Shown here in pieces: positions 1 through 5,989 of a stretch of 8,688 bases of DNA. This DNA is from Candidatus Zixiibacteriota bacterium (GTDB taxonomy: Bacteria; Zixibacteria; MSB-5A5; CAIYYT01), in assembly GCA_023134875.1 (NCBI GenBank), contig JAGLUH010000047.1:1-8688 (forward strand), given 5' to 3'. Each line of letters begins with the position of its first letter. The first letter of the stretch is position 1. Under the pieces are notes generated by a model. The model was not told where the DNA came from and ran no database searches. It saw only the letters and a list, made by a program, of their open reading frames with translations. The translations under genes and the position numbers were made by a program.

Positions 1-1
1 C

Positions 2-928
2 GATGGCAAGTACGTTCGCAGCCATCAATTTAAGATCAGGCAGAAAGCTGCCGGTGTTCGGCGCCGCGGTCTTTTGCAGGCCGGTCAACAAGGAGCCTTT
101 AGCTTGGCTTTACCCCGGGTCGCGGCGCATGATCTCAATACCGATCGTATCCAGGATGTTTTCATCGAAACAGCCAACGGCCTGGCGGTTTTTCATCAGA
201 CCGGCGACCTGAATTTTCGTTCCGTCCCCGATAAAAGAGTCGGTGTTCGCTCATCATATCGAGAAGACCTTTGTTTCTTTACTTCCGCGCTCAGTGACCT
301 CAATAATGATGGCCTCATTGATTACTGTCGCGTCTTCACCCAGGCAGAGGGATTTGACGTCAAGTCGCTGGTGGAGGTTTTCCTGGGTAACATTCACAGC
401 GGCTATCCGCAACGGCCTTCCAGGCGCATAGTCCTGGAAGAGTTCATTGTCGGCCTGACGCTGGTTGATCTCGGCGGCGGCACGACGTCGCTGGTGGTGG
501 CAACTGAGAAACTCAGCACGGTGAGCATGGTGAAATCGCTGATGGTGAAGCGCATTCCGGTGGAACTGAAAGTGTTTGCGTTTTCCGGCGGGATGATGGC
601 CGAGGAGCCACTGGCGGTGAAAAAGACCTCCTGCGCGCTCAGACTGCTGGGACAGCAGTTCCCGGCCCGTTTTATCGGTTCTATGCGGGCCGATTTGGAT
701 GGCGACGGTAAGAACGAATTGGTCGTAATCGATCATGACGACAAGCTCCAGGTTTACAAAGGAGGTGGCAAAGAGATATTTGCCGACAAGCCCCTTTATT
801 CTCTTTCTCTGCCGGGGACAGGCACGATTATCACGGCTCACCTGGATTCAGACCGGAAAGCCGACCTGGTGCTGGTCGGTGTCGACGAGGATGGCCGCGA
901 GCGGATCACGATTCTGCGCCCGAAGTAA
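2..928 (+). CDS. FG-GAP/VCBS repeat (integrin-like beta-propeller) protein, 5' end missing
   Basis: The reading frame is open from the first bases of the window to TAA at 926-928, giving 308 visible residues. The true start lies upstream; the TTG at 74 is inside the frame and has no special claim to be a start. Calcium-loop motifs of the D-x-D/N-x-D-G-x-x-D type recur, each followed by a hydrophobic strand: DLNTDRIQD (about residue 44), DLNNDGLID (about 99), DLDGDGKNE (about 231) and a degenerate DSDRKAD (about 282). This pattern is typical of FG-GAP/VCBS propeller blades, which are usually exported and cell-surface or periplasmic and bind ligands or partner proteins. Blades at about residues 120-220 are poorly conserved. 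The signal peptide, if any, would be off the window. The family is a confident call, but the specific function is unknown. Confidence 0.8.
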   Translation, partial: DGKYVRSHQFKIRQKAAGVRRRGLLQAGQQGAFSLALPRVAAHDLNTDRIQDVFIETANGLAVFHQTGDLNFRSVPDKRVGVRSSYREDLCFFTSALSDLNNDGLIDYCRVFTQAEGFDVKSLVEVFLGNIHSGYPQRPSRRIVLEEFIVGLTLVDLGGGTTSLVVATEKLSTVSMVKSLMVKRIPVELKVFAFSGGMMAEEPLAVKKTSCALRLLGQQFPARFIGSMRADLDGDGKNELVVIDHDDKLQVYKGGGKEIFADKPLYSLSLPGTGTIITAHLDSDRKADLVLVGVDEDGRERITILRPK

Positions 929-937
929 TCAATTTGG

Positions 938-966
938 TTGACAAGGGGATGCAGAGCTGATAACTT
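938..966 (+). promoter_or_regulatory. Putative sigma70-type promoter for the zinc-ribbon/ybbR/tsaD cluster
   Basis: A perfect TTGACA (938-943) is separated by 17 bases from TAACTT (961-966), which is preceded by TGA, an extended -10 arrangement. It sits just after the stop of the FG-GAP gene and about 45 bases before the TTG start at 1012. The -10 hexamer itself is only a partial match. The call rests on hexamers and spacing alone. Confidence 0.45.
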
Positions 967-1011
967 CGGAGGAGTTGGAAATGTGCCACCGGCAAGCAGT
1001 AAGGAGAGGTT

Positions 1012-1206
1012 TTGACTGAACACTGTTTTCCCGATTGCCTGAAGTGCAACAAGGGCAGATTGTTACCACTTTCTGATTATGGTCGGGAAGGATCGTCGAT
1101 CTATTACAAGGCCTGGGTCTGTTCCAACCCTGACTGCGGCTTCAGTATTCGTATCGACAATGGTGAAATCTCGTTCGGCCGCACTATCCTGCCGTCGAAC
1201 AAGTAG
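1012..1206 (+). CDS. Small zinc-ribbon protein (64 aa)
   Basis: Two cysteine knuckles are visible: C9-x2-C12 and C37-x4-C42, about 25 residues apart with a beta-rich linker. This is the layout of a rubredoxin-like or topoisomerase-type zinc ribbon that binds one Zn2+ ion. An additional C5 lies close to the first knuckle. The start is TTG: an in-frame TAA at 1000-1002 leaves no other start, and AAGGAGAG at 1001-1008 is a strong ribosome binding site at short spacing. The ATG at 981 is in another frame and soon stops. The protein has no membrane segment and should be cytoplasmic. It is followed within 30 bases by ybbR and tsaD, so it is probably co-transcribed with them. No function can be assigned; nucleic-acid or protein binding is the usual role of such ribbons. 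Confidence 0.75.
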   Translation: MTEHCFPDCLKCNKGRLLPLSDYGREGSSIYYKAWVCSNPDCGFSIRIDNGEISFGRTILPSNK

Positions 1207-1235
1207 CTACTAAGGCCGTCTTCGTGAAGGGAACC

Positions 1236-2159
1236 ATGCGCTTCAACCCCTTCAAGAATATCCTTCTCAGGGTCAGCGCCGTCGCTCTGGCGTTGTTGCT
1301 CTGGGTTCACGTCGCCACAAACAAAACCTATGAGTACCGGCTTGATATTCCCATCAGGATCGTTGATCTTCCGGAAAAGCTGGTATTGGTCAGCGACACG
1401 CCGGAGAATGTCTATGTCAAGGTTAAGGCGACCGGCAAACAGTTGATCTCAATGGCGATGACTGAGCCGGAGATTAGAATCTCCGCCGCCAAGTTCAAGA
1501 GGGGGTTGAACAAGCGCGAGATCAAGGACAGCGACATCTTAGGCGCCCTGACGCGACCCCATGAGGAATTCGAGCTGATCCTGCCACAAGAACTGCGGCT
1601 GCGCTGCGAGCGCCGGCTTGAGAAAAGAGTTCCGGTACGCGCCGACAATCTGGTTGAACCGGCGACCGGATTCGCCATCATGTCGCGTCTGCGAATTGAG
1701 CCGGAATCGGTGACGGTCAGCGGTCCCGCCTCGGTAGTGTCGCGGCTACGGAGTTTGAGGACAGATAGCACCAAATTCGTCGAACTGCGAGCGCCAGTAA
1801 CCGAAGAAATCGACTTGATAATTGCCGATTCCCTGAGACTTATGGTCAGCGACTCGGCAGTACTGGTGACAATTGAAGTTGAGGTGAAAAGGCAGAAGAT
1901 ATTTAGCGAAGTTGCTGTTATCCCGCCGCGCAACTTCAAATCAAAGAGGTTCTCCTATCTTCCCGATACCCTGTCGCTAACACTGGAAATCCCGCAGTCG
2001 CAGGTCGATTCTTTCACTGTTAATGATTTCCGGGTGACATTCAAAAGCCCACCGATCCTGAAAGATTCGGCCAGGGCGGAGATCCGTTACGATCTACCCG
2101 AAAATGTCGGAATTGTCGGTCCAAAACCGGACTCGCTTCTCATTCTTGCCAAGAGATGA
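1236..2159 (+). CDS. YbbR-domain membrane-anchored protein (CdaR-like)
   Basis: The 307-residue protein has a short basic N-terminus, one hydrophobic anchor (about residues 8-27, including LALLLWVHV) and an extracytoplasmic part built from YbbR-like beta repeats. The clearest repeat is at residues 151-176 (RLRIEPESVTVSGP...VVSRLRSLRT), which matches the family pattern of a V-x-V-x-G-P core followed by a ...V-x-T segment. Others cover about 30-120 and 220-305. In Firmicutes, CdaR with this architecture binds and regulates the diadenylate cyclase CdaA, but no cdaA is visible here, so that role is not established. The ATG at 1236 was chosen because AAGGGA lies just upstream. A GTG at 1224 would add MKGT and cannot be excluded. 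The stop overlaps the tsaD start by four bases. Confidence 0.82.
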   Translation: MRFNPFKNILLRVSAVALALLLWVHVATNKTYEYRLDIPIRIVDLPEKLVLVSDTPENVYVKVKATGKQLISMAMTEPEIRISAAKFKRGLNKREIKDSDILGALTRPHEEFELILPQELRLRCERRLEKRVPVRADNLVEPATGFAIMSRLRIEPESVTVSGPASVVSRLRSLRTDSTKFVELRAPVTEEIDLIIADSLRLMVSDSAVLVTIEVEVKRQKIFSEVAVIPPRNFKSKRFSYLPDTLSLTLEIPQSQVDSFTVNDFRVTFKSPPILKDSARAEIRYDLPENVGIVGPKPDSLLILAKR

Positions 2160-3160
2160 GAATACTGGGCATTGAGACATCGTGTGACGAGACCGCTCTC
2201 GCTGTTGTCGAAGATGGCCGCAAGGTTCTGTGCGAGTTCGTCTACTCCCAGGTGGAGCATGCCGAATTCGGTGGCATTGTTCCGGAGATTGCCTCGCGGC
2301 AGCAGATTCGCAAGATTGGTCCCCTTTTCCAAGCCTGTAATGAGGCCTTTCCGTTGGCGCCTAATACTATCGATGGAATCGCCGTGACCTGCGGCCCCGG
2401 CCTGGTCGGTTCGCTGTTGGTCGGACTCAATTTCGCCAAGGGTTTGGCCTACGGCTGGGAGCTGCCGTTCCTAGGAATCAATCATCTTGAAGGCCATATT
2501 TTCGCCAACTACCTGAGCGACGATTCGATATTGTCTCCTTTCATCTGCTTGATTGTCTCCGGCGGGCATACCATGATTGTCAAAGTGAACGATTGGTGCG
2601 ACTACGATGTGCTGGGTTCGACACGTGATGACGCTGCCGGCGAGGCCTATGACAAGGTGGCCAAACTGCTTGGTCTCGGTTACCCCGGGGGTGGACGTAT
2701 CGATAGCCTGGCTGCCGGTGGCGATCCGGCCTTTCACAGGTTTCCCGCCGCGAAATTCAAAACCGGCGGCTACCAGTTCTCCTTTTCCGGTCTCAAGACG
2801 GCGGTGGCGATGTATCTCAAGGACAAAACAGAATCATTTATTGGGGATCATCTTGCCGATATCTGCGCTTCGTTTCAGGCGCGGGTCGTTGATATGCTGG
2901 TTTCACCGACAATCAGCGCTGCGAAAGACCATCAGATTAACACTGTCGCTATCGGTGGTGGCGTCGCGGCCAATTCCGGTTTGCGGCGGGAATTTGAACG
3001 TCGTGCCGCCGCGGAGAAAATACGAGTCTTCTTCCCCGACCTCAAGTACTGTACCGATAACGGTGCAATGATCGCTGCGGCCGGATGTTATCGTATGCAG
3101 CGCGGTGAGCGATCCGATTTTTCCCTGACGGCAACACCCTACCTGCCGCTGATAAGCTAA
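2156..3160 (+). CDS. tsaD: tRNA N6-adenosine threonylcarbamoyltransferase TsaD
   Basis: TsaD transfers the threonylcarbamoyl group from threonylcarbamoyl-AMP to A37 of tRNAs that read ANN codons, giving t6A. In bacteria it works in the cytoplasm with TsaB and TsaE. The 334-residue length is normal for the family. Visible landmarks are the N-terminal ILGIETSCDETALAVV nucleotide-fold strand, CGPGLVGSLLVGL (79-91), the metal ligands H110 and H114 in NHLEGH, SGGHT (135-139), FSFSGLKTA (208-216), the phosphate-binding GGGVAANSGLR (267-277) and D301-N302 in CTDNGAMIA. No key residue is missing. The ATG sits in an ATGA overlap with the ybbR stop and has only a weak ribosome binding site, which suggests translational coupling. 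tsaB and tsaE are not in the window. Confidence 0.97.
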   Translation: MRILGIETSCDETALAVVEDGRKVLCEFVYSQVEHAEFGGIVPEIASRQQIRKIGPLFQACNEAFPLAPNTIDGIAVTCGPGLVGSLLVGLNFAKGLAYGWELPFLGINHLEGHIFANYLSDDSILSPFICLIVSGGHTMIVKVNDWCDYDVLGSTRDDAAGEAYDKVAKLLGLGYPGGGRIDSLAAGGDPAFHRFPAAKFKTGGYQFSFSGLKTAVAMYLKDKTESFIGDHLADICASFQARVVDMLVSPTISAAKDHQINTVAIGGGVAANSGLRREFERRAAAEKIRVFFPDLKYCTDNGAMIAAAGCYRMQRGERSDFSLTATPYLPLIS

Positions 3161-3211
3161 AAGCTGTCCAACAAGAGAATCTACTTGGGCGTCGTCCGTC
3201 GGCGTCTGTGG

Positions 3212-3232
3212 ATCGAAACTGTTGGTTTCGAT
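3212..3232. repeat. Perfect 8-bp inverted repeat (hairpin) after tsaD
   Basis: ATCGAAAC (3212-3219) and GTTTCGAT (3225-3232) are exact reverse complements around a five-base loop, TGTTG. The element lies in the gap between the convergent tsaD and nadE genes, 52 bases after the tsaD stop. No T-run follows on the plus strand, so it is not a canonical intrinsic terminator. It could be a 3'-end stabilising hairpin or a protein-binding palindrome. Confidence 0.55.
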
Positions 3233-3445
3233 ATGTCAAAGAACAAAAAGAAAGGCCTAATCCGGATTAACCGGCATAAAGCGGAGCAACCGGCGAGCAA
3301 GGACGTTAAGCAAGGAGTAGTCAAAACCACAAGGGTTTTGACCTACAAGATGTTTTCCACCATGAATGGTGAGTCATCGGCTAAGTTGCTTAGAATTGAT
3401 TTGTTATCGGCCAGTGGTGCTCCTGGTCGAAGGTGCAGGGGGTGA
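3233..3445 (+). CDS. Doubtful small basic ORF (70 aa)
   Basis: An ATG directly after the 3212-3232 hairpin opens a frame beginning MSKNKKKGLIRINRHK, lysine- and arginine-rich and without recognised motifs. Against a real gene: there is no ribosome binding site (the hairpin occupies that position), a second perfect hairpin lies inside the frame at 3320-3342, and the last 56 bases run antisense through the conserved 3' end of nadE. It is recorded because the gap otherwise has no gene. It is more likely non-coding. Confidence 0.15.
   Translation: MSKNKKKGLIRINRHKAEQPASKDVKQGVVKTTRVLTYKMFSTMNGESSAKLLRIDLLSASGAPGRRCRG
3320..3342. repeat. Perfect 9-bp inverted repeat (hairpin) upstream of the nadE 3' end
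   Basis: GTCAAAACC (3320-3328) and GGTTTTGAC (3334-3342) are exact reverse complements around the loop ACAAG. The element lies 48 bases beyond the nadE stop as transcribed on the minus strand and 160 bases beyond the tsaD stop. Its position between two convergent genes suits a shared transcription end or mRNA 3' structure. Neither strand has the T-tract of a classical intrinsic terminator. Confidence 0.55.
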
Positions 3446-5108
3446 TCCTGACACCAGGGGGCGCCTGGCGACGTTTGTGCTCAGAAGCCATTACCATCCT
3501 GACTACTCTCTCGACCACTTTCCGGTCGAAACCAGCCTTGATGATTTCCGCGACAGGTTTGTTTTCCTCGATAAAGGCCTGAAGAATCTTGTCAAGAATA
3601 TCATAGGGAGGCAGCGCATCGCTGTCGAGTTGATCCTTTCTCAGTTCCGCTGAAGGGGGACGTATGATGATTTCACGAGCGATGATTTCCCGCTTGCGGC
3701 TGCGGTTGAGATAGCGGCAAATCTTGTAGACCATCGTCTTGGGAATGTCTTTCAGAACCGCAAACCCGCCTACCATGTCTCCGTAAAGGGTACAATAACC
3801 AACTGCGGCTTCACTCTTGTTGCCCGTATTGAGCACCAGATGACCAAACTTGTTGGAGAAGGCCATCAGCAGGTTGCCGCGGATACGTGCCTGGATATTC
3901 TCCTCGGTAGTATCTTCAGGCAGATTCCGGAAAAACGGCCCTAGATCATGGCGATAAGCGGCATAGAGATTGTCAATTGACATCTCATATAGCTTGATTT
4001 TGAGCAGCTTCGCCTGTTTGGCCGCCGCTTGACGTGATATTGCCAAGGTAAACTCCGACGGCATGAATAACGCTTCGACATTAGTATGACCGAGGGCGTC
4101 GACGGCCACAGCCGCAGCTAACGCCGAATCAACACCGCCCGAGAGGCCAAGCAACGCTTTTGTAAATCCATTCTTGCGGATATAGTCGCCGGTACCCAGA
4201 ACCAGCACCTGGTATATCTCTTCCGGTTCTGGTAAACGCCTTATGACCTGGCGACGTATCGGTCTCCTTTTCTTTCGGCGGCGGGTCAGTTTCAGTTCTA
4301 CCTGCTCGACGGCGTACAACTCGTCACCCAGCAGAACGCCGCCGCCTACCTGGATCGCTGGTCCGCCGTTTTTCTGCCGGTAACAAGGGAGATCAACAAT
4401 CAGCAACTCCTCGACAAATTGCTGCGCGCGGGCAATCACCTTACCATTGAAATCAATTACCAGGGACCCGCCGGCAAAGACCAGCTCATCCTGTGCGCCC
4501 ACAGTATTGACATAAGCAACATAGCAACGGCTGGCTTTTGCCTTTCGCTGTAACAGGCGTATCCGTTCTTTGGTTTTGTGCAGGTGGTAAGGCGAAGAGC
4601 AGAGATTCACCAGCAACCGATTGCCCAGCCCTGCCAGCAGGTCAGCTTTTGCGTGCGAAGCCTGGATATCCTCACCGATGCCGATCCCTATGGCTGTATC
4701 ACCAATCCTGACAAGGGGAATGCGATTACCCGGCTGGAAGTAGCGTTTCTCATTGAACGCACCATAGTCAGGCAGCGCGATCTTGTCATAGACAAGCGTT
4801 ACCTGCCGGTCGCTCAATACCGCTGCGGAATTGAATACTGCTTCTCCTCTCGCTGAGGCGTAGCCGCAAATGATGTTGATTTTGTCAGCCACCGCGGCAA
4901 TCTTTTTGAGATATCTACGGTTGGCGTCAAGGAAACGCTGGTTCAGGAGAAGGTCTTCGGGCGGATAGCCGCATAACGCCAGTTCCGGAAAGAGAATCAG
5001 ATCTGCTTTCTGTCGATGCGCCAGCTTGACAAAGGAGATAATCTTGTCAAAGTTGCCGGCAAAATCACCGACAGTCGGATTAATCTGAGCAAGAGCAAAT
5101 CTAATCAT
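3390..5108 (-). CDS. nadE: NAD+ synthetase, glutamine-dependent type (nitrilase + synthetase domains), glutaminase Cys replaced
   Basis: NadE makes NAD+ from nicotinic acid adenine dinucleotide, ATP and ammonia, the last step of NAD biosynthesis, in the cytoplasm. The 572-residue protein has the two-domain layout of the glutamine-dependent form. A nitrilase-type glutaminase domain occupies about residues 1-265, and an ATP-pyrophosphatase synthetase domain about 295-572. The synthetase domain is intact: SGGVDSA P-loop (323-329), NTGNKSEAAVGYCTLYGD (427-444), SAELRKDQLDSDALPPYDILD (486-506) and the terminal KRRQAPPGVRITP (545-557). In the glutaminase domain, E42 (FPELALCGYPPEDLL) and K109 (DKIALP...FNEKRYF) of the Glu-Lys-Cys triad are present. 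The family motif I-C-E-D-[IL], however, reads I-G-E-D-I, with G145 encoded by GGT at 4674-4676. C170 in NLCSSPYH is at a different position. The protein may therefore depend on free ammonia. The start ATG has only a weak upstream GGA. Confidence 0.95.
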   Translation of the reverse strand: MIRFALAQINPTVGDFAGNFDKIISFVKLAHRQKADLILFPELALCGYPPEDLLLNQRFLDANRRYLKKIAAVADKINIICGYASARGEAVFNSAAVLSDRQVTLVYDKIALPDYGAFNEKRYFQPGNRIPLVRIGDTAIGIGIGEDIQASHAKADLLAGLGNRLLVNLCSSPYHLHKTKERIRLLQRKAKASRCYVAYVNTVGAQDELVFAGGSLVIDFNGKVIARAQQFVEELLIVDLPCYRQKNGGPAIQVGGGVLLGDELYAVEQVELKLTRRRKKRRPIRRQVIRRLPEPEEIYQVLVLGTGDYIRKNGFTKALLGLSGGVDSALAAAVAVDALGHTNVEALFMPSEFTLAISRQAAAKQAKLLKIKLYEMSIDNLYAAYRHDLGPFFRNLPEDTTEENIQARIRGNLLMAFSNKFGHLVLNTGNKSEAAVGYCTLYGDMVGGFAVLKDIPKTMVYKICRYLNRSRKREIIAREIIIRPPSAELRKDQLDSDALPPYDILDKILQAFIEENKPVAEIIKAGFDRKVVERVVRMVMASEHKRRQAPPGVRITPCTFDQEHHWPITNQF

Positions 5109-5251
5109 TTAATCCAACTCACATCCCTTGGCGATGGCGTATCGCGACAGGTGAAGACTTCATTTTTTTTAATATATCCTAAAAAATCCATTTACTTTCA
5201 GTTCAAGCTGCGTATATTATTAAGATAGACCGACGTTGTACGTATTCTTGA

Positions 5252-5279
5252 TTGCAAAACACGCAGCAAGGTGTATTAT
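5252..5279 (+). promoter_or_regulatory. Putative promoter of the Rrf2-family gene
   Basis: TTGCAA (5252-5257), a 16-base spacer and TATTAT (5274-5279) lie about 55 bases before the ATG at 5334. The surrounding divergent intergenic region (5109-5333) is clearly AT-rich at 5157-5220 and has a second weaker pair, TTTACT (5191-5196) with TATATT (5213-5218). No good promoter for nadE could be picked on the other strand. Confidence 0.4.
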
Positions 5280-5290
5280 AAATAGTGTTG

Positions 5291-5298
5291 TTCGCGAA
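5291..5298. promoter_or_regulatory. Small palindrome near the expected Rrf2-gene transcription start (possible operator)
   Basis: TTCGCGAA is a perfect 8-bp palindrome about 12 bases downstream of the predicted -10 hexamer. A GTTG (5287-5290) and a CAAC (5304-5307) flank it but are not concentric with it. Rrf2-family regulators commonly repress their own genes by binding near the promoter, so this is a candidate operator. Eight-base palindromes also arise by chance. Confidence 0.2.
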
Positions 5299-5333
5299 GA
5301 GATCAACATAAAAAGAAGAGGAGGAGGGTTGCC

Positions 5334-5747
5334 ATGAAGATATCCCGAAAATCTGACTATGCGTTGCGTGCTATCGTCCATATAGCGACGCATGTCGAAA
5401 AAGACAGGTGCTCCATTAACACCATCGCCGAATCGGAGCGGATACCGCGTGATTTCCTGGCCAAGATATTAAAAGAGCTGGCTCACACGGAGATACTGAA
5501 ATCGTATCAGGGTGTGCATGGTGGTTACCAACTGGCGCGTTCGGCGGCGAAGATCAGCGTTCTTAATGTCATCGAGGCGATGGATGGCCCCCTTGGTCTC
5601 AATCTCTGCGTCCAGGGCGAACATGGCTGCGACTGCGAGGAAAAGGATAAATGTCCGATGTATCCATTCTGGGTCAAAGCTCAAAAGCAGGTTCGTTCGC
5701 TACTCAAGAATCAGACGATGGCCAAGTTCACGAAAAGGAAAAAGTAG
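5334..5747 (+). CDS. Rrf2-family transcriptional regulator with four-cysteine cluster
   Basis: This 137-residue protein begins MKISRKSDYALRAIVHIA, the typical start of Rrf2/IscR winged helix-turn-helix regulators. The recognition region follows (IAESERIPRDFLAKILKELAHTEILKSYQGVHGGYQLAR, residues 31-69). The wing ends in the family GGYxLA motif, then a dimerisation helix with VIEAMDGPL. Cysteines C92, C99, C101 and C107 form a C-x6-C-x-C-x5-C pattern. In IscR, NsrR and RsrR relatives, cysteines in this region ligate an iron-sulphur cluster that senses Fe-S status, NO or redox, so a cluster is likely here too. The basic tail TKRKK follows. AGGAGG a few bases upstream is a very strong ribosome binding site. 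The regulator stands alone between nadE (divergent) and a tRNA gene, with no isc/suf genes in view, so its targets are unknown. Confidence 0.92.
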   Translation: MKISRKSDYALRAIVHIATHVEKDRCSINTIAESERIPRDFLAKILKELAHTEILKSYQGVHGGYQLARSAAKISVLNVIEAMDGPLGLNLCVQGEHGCDCEEKDKCPMYPFWVKAQKQVRSLLKNQTMAKFTKRKK

Positions 5748-5780
5748 TTTTCCGGTGGGCGGTCAGCGGCAAGTTTCCTC

Positions 5781-5808
5781 TTGACGTCCGGCCTGTCGTG
5801 CGTAGTTT
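5781..5808 (+). promoter_or_regulatory. Putative promoter of the tRNA-Ala gene
   Basis: TTGACG (5781-5786) lies 16 bases before TAGTTT (5803-5808), which would start transcription roughly 45 bases ahead of the tRNA 5' end. The -35 is good and the -10 poor. Read-through from the Rrf2 gene promoter is an alternative. Confidence 0.3.
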
Positions 5809-5861
5809 ACCTGAAAAATCGGTTCCGCCACCTGCCGGTCGGGATGGAATCTATGGTTTAT

Positions 5862-5934
5862 GGGGCAGTAGCTCAGTTGGGAGAGCGGTACGTTCGCAAC
5901 GTACAGGTCGGCGGTTCGATCCCGCTCTGCTCCA
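5862..5934 (+). tRNA. tRNA-Ala, anticodon CGC
   Basis: A complete 73-base cloverleaf folds by eye: acceptor GGGGCAG/CTGCTCC, D-stem GCTC/GAGC, anticodon stem GTACG/CGTAC and T-stem GGCGG/CCGCT with the TTCGATC loop. The seven-base anticodon loop TTCGCAA (5893-5899) gives anticodon CGC (5895-5897), reading the alanine codon GCG. The G3-U70 wobble pair, the alanine identity element, is present and supports the assignment. The discriminator base is A. The 3' CCA is not encoded (TTT follows), so it must be added by CCA-adding enzyme. Confidence 0.97.
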
Positions 5935-5989
5935 TTTATTACTGTTCGTTGTCTTCGCCAGCTTAGAAAACGGCTCCGGTTAAAACTCC

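Noticed and set aside
254..841. 195-residue minus-strand ORF opposite the FG-GAP gene
   Set aside because: It lies antisense to a frame with clear calcium-loop repeats, and its translation has no recognisable motif and is rich in His/Arg/Gln as expected from a shadow frame.
1412..1939. 175-residue minus-strand ORF opposite ybbR
   Set aside because: It is wholly antisense to a well-supported YbbR-domain gene, is Ser/Arg-rich low-information sequence, and has no start context.
2607..3071. 154-residue plus-strand ORF within tsaD
   Set aside because: It is an alternative frame of the conserved tsaD gene and has no family features.
3366..3653. 95-residue plus-strand ORF antisense to the nadE 3' end
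   Set aside because: It covers the conserved KRRQAPPGVRITP and SAELRKDQLDSDALPP parts of NadE on the other strand and has no ribosome binding site.
4595..4603. C170 of NadE (NLCSSPYH) as a replacement nucleophile
   Set aside because: It lies 25 residues after the expected nucleophile, at the strand carrying the usual NxSxSPYH motif, so it does not align with the catalytic cysteine. It is kept only as an item to check structurally.
5651..5983. 110-residue plus-strand ORF running from the Rrf2 gene across the tRNA
   Set aside because: It spans a clear tRNA-Ala gene and overlaps the Rrf2 coding region in another frame.
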